Shown piece by piece: positions 57,601 to 64,000 of a stretch of DNA of 64,000 nt; within the stretch, counting starts at the first letter, position 1; each line of letters starts with the position of its first letter. The stretch comes from Holophagaceae bacterium. Lineage in GTDB: Bacteria > Acidobacteriota > Holophagae > Holophagales > Holophagaceae. The position numbers and the translations under genes were made by a program. The stretch lies in the NCBI GenBank assembly GCA_021286765.1, contig JAJTBS010000001.1, positions 496,001-560,000 on the forward strand, given 5' to 3'. The notes below the pieces were generated by a model, which made no database searches, was not told where the DNA came from, and worked only from the letters and a program-made list of their open reading frames with translations.

Positions 57601-57866
57601 TTGAAGCCGGGGGCCGAGACGAGCACCTCATAGGTGCCGCTGGGCAGCAGGGGGAAGGTGTAGTCGCCGGCGGCCGCGCTGCGCACCGTGCGGCCAGCGC
57701 CGGTCTCGAGGTTGGTGACGCGGACACTGGCGCCGCTGATGGCCTTGCCGCCGCGGTCCTTGACGGTGCCCCGCAGGGCGCCGGACGTCTGGCTGGTCTG
57801 GGCGTGGGCCACGACAGAGAGGGCGAACGCCGTGAGGACGGCGATCGGAGTGCGGCGTAAGAGCAT
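54690..57866 (-). CDS. TonB-dependent receptor with carboxypeptidase-regulatory domain (Oar-like) 1
   Basis: The 1058-residue outer-membrane protein has a signal peptide (ending AHAQ), an N-terminal CarboxypepD_reg domain (residues ~27-115; LRGTVKDRGGKAISGASVRV, YTFPLLPSGTYEVLV), a plug (~140-260) and a large beta-barrel ending in a terminal aromatic (VQLGIRLKY), as expected for outer-membrane insertion. No clear TonB box is seen. Members of this Oar-like group import or anchor polymers and peptides; the ligand is unknown. GGAGG five bases upstream sets the ATG at 57866. A paralogue lies next to it. Confidence 0.93.
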   Translation of the reverse strand: MLLRRTPIAVLTAFALSVVAHAQTSQTSGALRGTVKDRGGKAISGASVRVTNLETGAGRTVRSAAAGDYTFPLLPSGTYEVLVSAPGFKPVKENVRVTLGNSVTLSPTLEASEVGAVVEVVAASNTVDTKQVSTVTTLEQDLVQSIPLVTRNFTDVAKLAPGVTSGAGTRLVVEGGRQIFNAIQIDGASNNSAFFNEQRGGVYTPFIFGADTIKELQVVTNGFDAQYAQAGATINAITKGGTNEVTGSALYQMRKTAWTESSERPPYGTTGAAPRTNDSENINFNIGGPLVKDKLFYFVGVERFTKKITANPNPLLANGSATSGNDAAGFTAFANSPLAGVVTNRSGLTFLQELGNPNTGVAAHAYPMENTNTVYFGRLDWVASPNHRFVLRSNFQDMTDTLQNTSANKNNAESNNIPTKVQSISWVLEANDIWTNELYTESRLQFAREARPMRNNAAPGVPSMVITNPGNRMAVGTKTSTPRESNELTTQFFSATTWNHGDLQLKGGVDLLRVDEDNQFFQNNAGSFTFNSYAVAAAWATNTLTAATPGLTTSAGINYAGAISAYNGRIPMKTSTDGFFGQVQYSGLFSKRLTLTAGFRTNKQTFSDNPHPNPNLKGLDQGFGGSTTDPRLAFSFDVNGDGKTVIRGGYGSFTSPTPLLLHSNTMTGNGQIITNYSLNLRSNSTASIFNAYSTGGALGAANLISGTTMRNLTSAELQGLNSVSSPTSVWDPANKLSQSKKVNLGLEHDLGNKLVLGVSATYVKYEHLQRFENINLGQLDGAGVLIAGGYYNDGYASGNNAWSTATANRPGHATVGGRNLNFLPGTGLPGSNPIGGFDNVYLVKTDGYGDYRGISFTAKKNWDDRTGLIANATWSKAKDTGSFERGTYTSNTGDYTGELGASLTPDPQSPASNYGYGDSDRRLVANVVFFFGFGENTDVALRGLYQTGLPYTAYYGTDPNGDGMINNIAAGHTRNDQRQPNYYQIDLRVTHAFKISKRFQVEGILDIYNLLNRPDFNVPSAGYAVTTNGGVANAAYSQLAAVDSNKSREVQLGIRLKY

Positions 57867-57939
57867 GTAGTCCTCCAAGAAGGGCCGGGGGGGCGGCCTG
57901 CAGGTTGAAAAGCGGGGAAATCCGTTTCGGGATGGACGA

Positions 57940-57968
57940 ATTATGGCTGAAGCAGGGCGAAATGCCAC
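57940..57968 (-). promoter_or_regulatory. Promoter of TonB receptor 1
   Basis: On the minus strand GTGGCA (57963-57968), 17 bases, CATAAT (57940-57945), predicting a ~67-base leader. The remaining 258-base gap holds the terminator of receptor 2 and nothing else. Confidence 0.5.
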
Positions 57969-58076
57969 TCTCCGAGTGCTATTTCCAGGTAACGGCCACG
58001 TGCATTGAATTCAGGCGGGTTATCTGTATTCCTTCGCAAGCCCCCCCGCCGGCCGGGTCGAGGGGGTCGGGATATG

Positions 58077-58106
58077 AAAAAGGCGGCGCAGGTGCGCCGC
58101 CTTTTT
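58077..58106 (-). terminator. Rho-independent terminator of TonB receptor 2
   Basis: A 14-base perfect stem, AAAAAGGCGGCGCA (58077-58090) and TGCGCCGCCTTTTT (58093-58106), 18 bases after the stop of receptor 2. Confidence 0.9.
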
Positions 58107-58124
58107 GGGTCATGCCGTCCGGGT

Positions 58125-61100
58125 CTAGAAGGCGAACCGGGCACCGATCTGGATCTGGCGGGCCGAACCAAGCCAGTTCTGCTGCTGCTGCAGGTTCCTG
58201 GCATAGTTCGCATCCACAGTCGCGGGCACCACACCAGGATTGGTGGGGTTGATTCCGGTGCTGGGGTAGGAGACCCGGTTGGAGAGGTAGGTGTCCTGCC
58301 GGTTCAGGAGGTTGAAGATGTCGAGAGAGGCCGTGGCCTTCATGCGCTTGGTGATCTGGAAATCGCGGCGCAGCCCGAGGTCGAGCGTGAAGACCGAGCC
58401 AGCCCGCTGAGTGTTGCGGCCCGAGTCAACCCCGTTCTGGAAATACCGGTCGTTCGAGCTGTTGCCATCGCCGTTCACGTCCGTGCCATAGGTCAGCGTG
58501 TAGGGCGTGCCGGACTGATAGCGGAATGAGAGAGATGAAAGGATGCCAGTGAGGTTCTTGTCCATGAAGCTGAGGTAGCCGGTGAGCACGTGCCGGCGAT
58601 CCGTGTCGGCGTAGCCCCACTGGTTGCCCAGCAGGCCAGCATCCTGGATGCTGATGCCAGAGTAGTTCCGTTCGTTGGAATCGCTGTCCTTGTTGATGGC
58701 GTAGGTGTAGTAGACCTGGGCATCGAAGGCGCTGTCGTCCTTGTGGTACTTCAGGCTGAACGTGTAGGCATGGTAGATGCCGGTGGCGTCAGACAGGTAG
58801 TAGCCCATGGTGCCGTAGGCGGCATTGGGACGGACGGGCGTGTAGGCGCCGCCGGACCAGGTGGAGAGGCCCGTGGTCGGATTCGGGGCAGAGATGACGA
58901 TGGGGCTGATGGTGCTGGGGTAGATCAAGCGACCTTGGGCATTCGCCGTGGGCGTGCCGAGGTTCAGATCCGCCGTGCGCTCCAACTGGTTGCTCTTGGC
59001 ATAGGTGGCGGATAGGCCCAACACGAGGTCGCGGAAGAAGGGGCGCTCCACGCCAAGGTTCACGCGGTCGGTGTAGGGGTTCTTGAAGTCCTTGCTGAAG
59101 GTCCAGATGTTGAAAGGCGGGATGGGCGCCCCGGCCGGGAACGAGGAGATCCAGTAGGGGTTGCTGGCGTTGAAGGCTGCGCCGATGGGGATGCCGTAGG
59201 TGCCGGCCTCGGCGGCGGTGAAATCCTTGGAGCCGGTGCGCCGCCCGTTGGCCGCAAAGGCCTGGTAGAGGAACACGGCCGGGGTGGTGCTGACATAGCG
59301 GCCCAAGCTGCCGCGAACCACCGTCTTGCCCTGGTCGAAGCCAGGCGTCCAGGTGAAGGAGGCGCGGGGGGAGAACTGGCTGTCTGTGGGGATCTTGCCG
59401 GTCAGCGGCATGGGATTCGCCGAGGTGTTGCTCATGTCCAGGATCGGGTACTCGGGGTTCTCCTGGCGGTCCCAGCGGACGCCCAGGCCCAGCTTGAAGC
59501 TGTCAGCGAGGCGCCAGTCAGTCTGAACGAAGATGGCCGTCTGCTTCTCGCTGGCGCTGAAGAGGCCGGCATCCTGCACGGCTCCGCTCAGGCCGAAATT
59601 CTGGCGGTAGGTGGACCAGTTGCCGGCGCGGAAGTTGGCCAGGGAGCTGAAGAGGTAGACACCCTGCCAGTTGCCGGCGAAGAACTCGGAGACGTCCACG
59701 GTGTTGTGATCGATGCCGGCCTTCACCTGGAAGGTGGGGGTGACGTAGCTGAGGTTCTCCTGGATCTGGGTGCGCTTGGTGTTGTAGGTCCGGTCAAAGG
59801 GGTAGGCACCATAGAAGCCGACATTGCTGATGCTCACTTCGGGGATCTTGGAGAAGGTCGACCGGGGCATGTCGTCCTTGACGATGTTCACACGGAACTC
59901 GTTCATCCAGTTGGCGCCCAGCACCCAGTTCCACTGGAGGACGTAGGCATCGGTCTTGACGTCATCGGAGGCCAGGTTCTCGTAGGCGGCCGTGGTGCCG
60001 GCGCCGGTGACGCCCTTGAAGCTGGAGTGGTTCACCCGGAACTGGATGTTGTGGTTGACGGTGGGGTTCCAGTCGAAGCGCACGAAATAGGTATCCGAAT
60101 CCTCGGGCACGGAGTAGCTGCCGCCCTTGGCGATAAGCACCGCATCCCTGGGATTGGCCACTGGATCCAGCGTCACGGGGCTGTTGCCGCCCCAGACCTG
60201 GTTGATGGGAGACTTTTTGCGCTGTGCATCGTAGGCGACGAAGTAGAAGAGCTTGTCCTTGACGATGGGGCCGCCCACGCTGAAGCCGAACTGCTCCTGC
60301 TGGAAGTCGCCCACGGGGTTGGTGGTCGTGCTGCCACTGGGCTGCCGCAGGGTGGGACCGGCCTCGACGGCCTTCCGAGGCCGCATGTAGTAGAAGAGGC
60401 TGCCACTGAGGTCGTTGGTGCCGTTCTTGGTGATGGCGTTCACGTAGCCGCCACCCATGCGGCCGAACTCGGCGCTGGCGCCATCGGTCACCACCTGGTA
60501 CTCGCGGATGGCCTCGATGGAGATGGTGAAGGGGGTCTTGCCTTCCGCTGCGCCGGTGGCGCCGCCGAAGAAGGGCTCGTTGTTGTCGCCGCCGTCGATG
60601 TTGATGGAGGTGTTCACGCCGCGCTGGCCGGCGATGGCCAGGTTGCCGCGGCTGCTGTCCACCACGACCTGGGGAGCCAGGGTGGCGAGGTTGGTGAAGT
60701 TGCGGCCGAAGACCGGCAGGCTGGTCAGGTTGTCGGGGGAGACGATGGCGGCGGCGCTGGCGCGCTCGGAATCCACCTGGGTGCCTGAGGCAACCACTTC
60801 CACCACGGCGCTGCTTTCGGGGGCGAGCTTGATCATCAGCGGGGCGGCGTCGCCCAGGTTCAGGTTCACCTTGATGTTCGCGGCGGTCTGGTAACCGGCC
60901 TTGGTGACGGTCACGGTGTAGGGCCCCACGGGCAGCAGGGTGGCCAGGTAGCGGCCCTCATTGCTCGTCTGCAGGGAGCGGGTGAGGCCCGTCTCGCCGT
61001 TGCGGATCACCACCGTGGCACCGGCCACGGCGGAACCCTTGGTATCCATCACCCGGCCGCCCAGTTGGACGGACACGCCCTGGGCCATGAGGGGGGCCGC

Positions 61101-61151
61101 TGCCACCAGCAGAGCCACGAGGGATGAGCTGCTCAAGTGCCTTGAACGCAT
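58125..61151 (-). CDS. TonB-dependent receptor with carboxypeptidase-regulatory domain (Oar-like) 2
   Basis: The 1008-residue paralogue of receptor 1 has a signal peptide (ending APLMAQ), a regulatory domain (LGGRVMDTKGSAVAGATVVI, GRYLATLLPVGPYTVTV), a plug region (NFTNLATLAPQVVVD, INIDGGDNNEPFF) and a beta-barrel ending RQIQIGARFAF. The ATG at 61151 has GGAGG eight bases upstream; an upstream codon at 61166 would add five residues. It shares motifs such as VKDKLFYFV and RLVANV/RHVLTG turns with receptor 1 but differs along most of the barrel, so it is an old duplication with a probably different ligand. Confidence 0.93.
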   Translation of the reverse strand: MRSRHLSSSSLVALLVAAAPLMAQGVSVQLGGRVMDTKGSAVAGATVVIRNGETGLTRSLQTSNEGRYLATLLPVGPYTVTVTKAGYQTAANIKVNLNLGDAAPLMIKLAPESSAVVEVVASGTQVDSERASAAAIVSPDNLTSLPVFGRNFTNLATLAPQVVVDSSRGNLAIAGQRGVNTSINIDGGDNNEPFFGGATGAAEGKTPFTISIEAIREYQVVTDGASAEFGRMGGGYVNAITKNGTNDLSGSLFYYMRPRKAVEAGPTLRQPSGSTTTNPVGDFQQEQFGFSVGGPIVKDKLFYFVAYDAQRKKSPINQVWGGNSPVTLDPVANPRDAVLIAKGGSYSVPEDSDTYFVRFDWNPTVNHNIQFRVNHSSFKGVTGAGTTAAYENLASDDVKTDAYVLQWNWVLGANWMNEFRVNIVKDDMPRSTFSKIPEVSISNVGFYGAYPFDRTYNTKRTQIQENLSYVTPTFQVKAGIDHNTVDVSEFFAGNWQGVYLFSSLANFRAGNWSTYRQNFGLSGAVQDAGLFSASEKQTAIFVQTDWRLADSFKLGLGVRWDRQENPEYPILDMSNTSANPMPLTGKIPTDSQFSPRASFTWTPGFDQGKTVVRGSLGRYVSTTPAVFLYQAFAANGRRTGSKDFTAAEAGTYGIPIGAAFNASNPYWISSFPAGAPIPPFNIWTFSKDFKNPYTDRVNLGVERPFFRDLVLGLSATYAKSNQLERTADLNLGTPTANAQGRLIYPSTISPIVISAPNPTTGLSTWSGGAYTPVRPNAAYGTMGYYLSDATGIYHAYTFSLKYHKDDSAFDAQVYYTYAINKDSDSNERNYSGISIQDAGLLGNQWGYADTDRRHVLTGYLSFMDKNLTGILSSLSFRYQSGTPYTLTYGTDVNGDGNSSNDRYFQNGVDSGRNTQRAGSVFTLDLGLRRDFQITKRMKATASLDIFNLLNRQDTYLSNRVSYPSTGINPTNPGVVPATVDANYARNLQQQQNWLGSARQIQIGARFAF

Positions 61152-61226
61152 AGGAAGTTCCTCCATGCTTCGAGGGTAGCGGGGAGGGGGCCCCCGAAGA
61201 AGGGGACCTTTGGGTCGTGGAACGAA

Positions 61227-61255
61227 TGTGACCGCCAGAACACCTGATGGTCACA
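61227..61255. promoter_or_regulatory. Inverted repeat between TonB receptor 2 and the S55 gene
   Basis: TGTGACC (61227-61233) and GGTCACA (61249-61255) lie 15 bases apart in the 156-base divergent gap. A TAGGCT -10-like element for the S55 gene is at 61281-61286 and a TACCCT for the receptor at 61173-61178 (minus). The repeat is placed to act on both genes. Confidence 0.4.
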
Positions 61256-61307
61256 GGGGGGTCCAAGGGGGGCCGTCTGTTAGGCTTTTTCTTTCCTTGA
61301 GATCCAC

Positions 61308-63047
61308 ATGAAACTGGCCGGCCTTCTCGTTTTATTCCTGTCCTTCGGGTCCCTTTTTGCCCAGACCCCGGCCACCATGGGCGTGGGAGAGATCCGGGCT
61401 GGCATGAAGGGCTTTGGTCGCACCGTCTTCCAGGCCGGGAAGATCGATCGTTTCGAGTTCGAAGTGCTGGGCGTGCAGAAGAACGCAGCGCCAGGCCGCA
61501 GCCGCATCATGGTGCGGGCCTCCGGCGGCCCCCTGGCCGACACGGGCATCCTGGCGGGCATGAGCGGCAGCCCCTGCTACATCGACGGCAAGCTCATCGG
61601 GGCCCTGAGCACGGGCATCGCCTTCGAGAAGGAGCCCATCGGCGGCATCACCCCCATCGCCGAAATGCTGGACCAGCTGCGGGACATCCCCGAGCTGGCC
61701 CCCAGCCGGACGCCCCTCATCCTGCCCAAGCTGGAGCCCCCCAAAGTGCTGAAGGCCGCCCTGCTGGGGCAGATGCTGGACTTCAACACCCTGGCCGGCG
61801 AAAGCGACCCCCAGGCCCTGCCCATGGCGTTGGCGGGCAGCCCCCTCGGTGCTGACGCCCAGCGCCTCTGGTCCGGCTGGCCGGTCACCTTCACGGCGGT
61901 GCCCACGCTTGCCGGGGGCCGGGAGGACGCGAGTCCCATCGAGCCCGGAGGCATGGCAGCCATCACCCTCATGCAGGGGGACCTGGATCTGGCAGCCTCC
62001 GGCACCATCACCTATGTCTCGGGCAAGCGGGTCCTGCTCTTCGGCCACCAGCTGTTCAACCTGGGCCCCGTGGACCTGCCCCTCTGGTCGGCCACGGTGT
62101 CCACCACCGTGGCGAGCTACCAGAACTCCTTCAAGCTGGCCATGCCCGTGGCCCCCATCGGCGCCCTGCGGCTGGACCGCAGCTCCGGCGTCGCCGGCAT
62201 CCTGGGGGCTGAGGCGCGCATGGTGCCCATGCGCATCGGCCTGAACCTGGGCGGCAAGAAAACCCTGAACTTCCGCTTCGAGCTCATGGACCATCCGGTG
62301 GCCACTGCGGCCCTGGCCGCCACGGCCGTGGCCCAGACCCTGGATGCCCACACCCGGGGCCTCGGCCTGCAGAGCCTCTCCATGCAGGGCAACATCAAAC
62401 TCGCAGGGCAGCCGGCCATCGTCATCGAGAACGTCATCGCCGACCTGAACCCCGGCCGCATGTCGCAGTACGTGGGCGCCATGCTGCAGGCGATCTGCCT
62501 GAACCCCTTCGAGAAGCCGCTGATCGAGGGCATCTCCCTCACCATCAAGGCCGAGGAGCGGCTGGACCTGACCGCCATCGCCGGGGTGCGCCTGCTCAAG
62601 GCCCGGGCCAAGCGGGGCGAGGTCCTGCCGGTGCTGGTGACGCTCCAGAACATCCAGGGTGTCCGCGAAACCGCGACCTTCAACATCCAGGTGCCCTCCT
62701 CGGCGGCCAAGGGGAAGGCCATCCTCATGGTGGGCGACGGCTACAGCCTCACCGCGGCCGATCCCGACGAACGCGTGATCGAGACGGCCTCCCTCGGCGA
62801 TGTGGTGCGGATCCTTAACGGGGCCCTGCGGAACAACCATGCCTATGCCCTCCTGGTGCAGGCGCAGCCCGGCGCGGGCCTGCGCGGCAGCCGCATCGAG
62901 GGCATTCCGCCCTCCGTGGCCAGTCTGGTGGGCGGCGATGGGGCCAGTAGCGACAACCGTCTGCAGCGCCGCATCATCGGGCGCGCCCTCCTGCCCCTGG
63001 AGCGGGAAGTGCGCGGCATCAGCCAGCTGGAAGTGGAGATTGAATAG
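61308..63047 (+). CDS. SpoIVB/S55-type serine peptidase-like protein
   Basis: The 579-residue exported protein (signal peptide MKLAGLLVLFLSFGSLFAQ) resembles the SpoIVB peptidase S55 family as found in acidobacteria. It starts MGVGEIRAGMKGFGRTVF, carries the nucleophile motif AGMSGSPCYIDGKLIGAL (Ser86), and a GH motif in RVLLFGHQLFNLGPVDL (His247). In Bacillus SpoIVB the His precedes the Ser; here the order is reversed. The remaining ~300 residues are not recognised and seem to hold beta domains (LPVLVTLQNIQGVRETATFN). Whether it is an active peptidase is unclear. The next gene starts at the base after its stop. Confidence 0.85.
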   Translation: MKLAGLLVLFLSFGSLFAQTPATMGVGEIRAGMKGFGRTVFQAGKIDRFEFEVLGVQKNAAPGRSRIMVRASGGPLADTGILAGMSGSPCYIDGKLIGALSTGIAFEKEPIGGITPIAEMLDQLRDIPELAPSRTPLILPKLEPPKVLKAALLGQMLDFNTLAGESDPQALPMALAGSPLGADAQRLWSGWPVTFTAVPTLAGGREDASPIEPGGMAAITLMQGDLDLAASGTITYVSGKRVLLFGHQLFNLGPVDLPLWSATVSTTVASYQNSFKLAMPVAPIGALRLDRSSGVAGILGAEARMVPMRIGLNLGGKKTLNFRFELMDHPVATAALAATAVAQTLDAHTRGLGLQSLSMQGNIKLAGQPAIVIENVIADLNPGRMSQYVGAMLQAICLNPFEKPLIEGISLTIKAEERLDLTAIAGVRLLKARAKRGEVLPVLVTLQNIQGVRETATFNIQVPSSAAKGKAILMVGDGYSLTAADPDERVIETASLGDVVRILNGALRNNHAYALLVQAQPGAGLRGSRIEGIPPSVASLVGGDGASSDNRLQRRIIGRALLPLEREVRGISQLEVEIE

Positions 63048-64000
63048 ATGCGTTCGCGAAAGGGTTCTATGCGCTGGATGACCGTCCTTCTTTCCGCCGC
63101 CATGGGGGTGTCCGCCCTCGCCGACCAGCCCACGGCCACGTTCTCGGGCTTCAATGACTGGCTCGGCTCAGAGACCCGGGGCGTCCGCATCGGCGCGGAT
63201 GGGCGCCTGCGCCTGGCCCCGAACCTCCGCCGGGTCGGCCAGCTGCCGGAAGGGGTGATCTGGTCGGCGCTGCCGGATGGTGCGGGTGGCGCCTACCTGT
63301 CCGCCGGCACCGATGGCAAGCTGTTCCACTACGTTGGCGGCCAGATGAAGCCCCTGGGGCAGGTGAAGGGCGGCATCGTCTTCGCCATGGCCCGCCTGGG
63401 CCAGGATCTCATCGTGGCTCCCACCGGGGAGGGCAAGCTGATTCGGGTCTCACCCGGTGGCGAGGTGAAGCCCTTCGCCGAGATTGAGGCGCGCATCGTG
63501 TGGGCCATGGCCGTGGAAGGCGATGCGGTGATCGTGGCCGGCGGCTCCGAAAAGGGGGCCCAGCTGATCCAGGCCCGGGAAGGCTCCAGCCGCCGCCTGG
63601 CGGAGCTGGCGGATGAGACGGCCTTCACGGCCCTGACGTCCGACGGGCAGGGCGGCTGGTATCTCGGCAGCCATGGGCGAGGCCTGGTGTTGCGCTACAA
63701 CCGCCAGGGCGACCGCCTGGACACCCTGATGGACACCCCCTTCGACGAGGTCCGCGCCCTGGCCGTGGCCGATGGCCAGCTGTACATCGGCGCCGACAAT
63801 GGACTCACGCCCAAGTTCAGCACGGGCCAGCTGGAACGCCGGGAGGGTTACCTTCAGGCGGATGCCCTGATCACCGCGCGCTCCGCCGTCATCCGCCTGG
63901 ACCGCGACCGCGTGCCGGAGACCCTCTGGCAGAGCGCCCAGAGCCAGGTCTATGCCCTCACGGTCTGGAAAGGGCAGCTGCTGGTGGGCACGGGCAACCG
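63048..64000 (+). CDS. Secreted beta-propeller-like repeat protein (partial)
   Basis: The frame is open to the window edge (317 complete codons). It starts with a signal peptide (MRWMTVLLSAAMGVSALADQ from an inner ATG at 63069, which has AAGGG five bases upstream; the ATG at 63048 abuts the S55 stop). The rest consists of repeated short units such as LPDGAGGAYLSAGTDGKLF, GQDLIVAPTGEGKLIRV, DGQGGWYLGSHGRGLVLRY and VADGQLYIGADNG, typical of a beta-propeller. It probably works with the S55 protein in the envelope; the function is unknown. Confidence 0.85.
   Translation, partial: MRSRKGSMRWMTVLLSAAMGVSALADQPTATFSGFNDWLGSETRGVRIGADGRLRLAPNLRRVGQLPEGVIWSALPDGAGGAYLSAGTDGKLFHYVGGQMKPLGQVKGGIVFAMARLGQDLIVAPTGEGKLIRVSPGGEVKPFAEIEARIVWAMAVEGDAVIVAGGSEKGAQLIQAREGSSRRLAELADETAFTALTSDGQGGWYLGSHGRGLVLRYNRQGDRLDTLMDTPFDEVRALAVADGQLYIGADNGLTPKFSTGQLERREGYLQADALITARSAVIRLDRDRVPETLWQSAQSQVYALTVWKGQLLVGTGN

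Noticed and set aside
54894-57860. A 988-codon open frame antisense to TonB receptor 1
   Set aside because: It is a shadow of the receptor gene: low-complexity Gly/Val/Glu composition, no ribosome site, and full overlap with an unambiguous coding region.

Overview
The window is high-GC bacterial DNA with dense, mostly operon-arranged housekeeping genes. Several traits suggest an acidobacterium of the Holophaga/Geothrix type: two Oar-like TonB receptors with N-terminal carboxypeptidase-regulatory domains, SpoIVB/S55-type proteins, three secreted S9 peptidases, several bacteriohemerythrins, a three-subunit (one cytochrome b) succinate dehydrogenase and a membrane pyrophosphatase. This placement is an inference from gene content, not from a marker-gene tree. 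No insertion sequence, prophage, integrase or CRISPR array was seen.

Layout. 1-5726 (minus): a tightly overlapping histidine operon hisD-hisC/HAD-hisB-hisH-hisA-hisF; hisF runs off the left edge. The aminotransferase HisC is fused to a HAD phosphatase that probably supplies the missing histidinol-phosphate phosphatase. 5801-13293 (minus): envelope and housekeeping genes (lpxC, ispD, rlpA, a PATAN-TM-SPOR protein, tyrS, a small membrane protein, PIN-PhoH). 13403-17871 (plus): two tandem secreted prolyl oligopeptidases, then tRNA-Thr(CGT) with an abutting terminator. 18079-23312: a large hybrid PAS histidine kinase and three bacteriohemerythrins. 23558-27749: an unrecognised 709-residue protein, an exported MsrB-MsrA fusion, a small membrane protein and the ribosome-rescue hydrolase ArfB. 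27759-32230 (minus): an ABC exporter operon (HlyD-like adaptor, ATPase, two permeases). 32443-36282 (minus): acetate kinase, a chemoreceptor and an orphan E1-alpha dehydrogenase subunit. 36300-38131 (plus): a GNAT acetyltransferase and a CCA/poly(A) nucleotidyltransferase. 38239-41670 (minus): sdhCAB. 42049-48820 (plus): membrane pyrophosphatase, oligopeptidase B-like peptidase, a VOC protein, release factor 3. 48866-51479 (minus): class I aldolase, 3-hydroxybutyryl-CoA dehydrogenase and a HAD hydrolase. 51533-53844 (plus): DoxX-like protein, a PolB-type exonuclease, aquaporin and a small unknown protein. 53846-61151 (minus): a YmdB-like phosphodiesterase and two TonB-dependent receptors. 61308-64000 (plus): an S55-type protein and the start of a secreted repeat protein.

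How it fits together. The genes describe a Gram-negative respiring heterotroph: secreted peptidases and TonB receptors for peptide or polymer use, succinate dehydrogenase plus a proton-pumping pyrophosphatase for energy, acetate kinase, aldolase and hydroxybutyryl-CoA dehydrogenase for carbon flow, and oxygen/oxidant handling by hemerythrins and periplasmic methionine sulfoxide reductase.

No single new multigene system stands out. The most interesting signals are the HisC-HAD fusion; a symmetric shared -10 element between two divergent genes whose start codons both sit six bases downstream (apparently leaderless, with the same geometry at arfB and the ymdB-like gene); the unrecognised 709-residue protein; the PATAN-SPOR membrane protein; and an S55 protein whose catalytic motifs occur in permuted order. 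Starts were chosen by Shine-Dalgarno sequence, family N-terminus and signal peptide, and several differ from the longest open frame.
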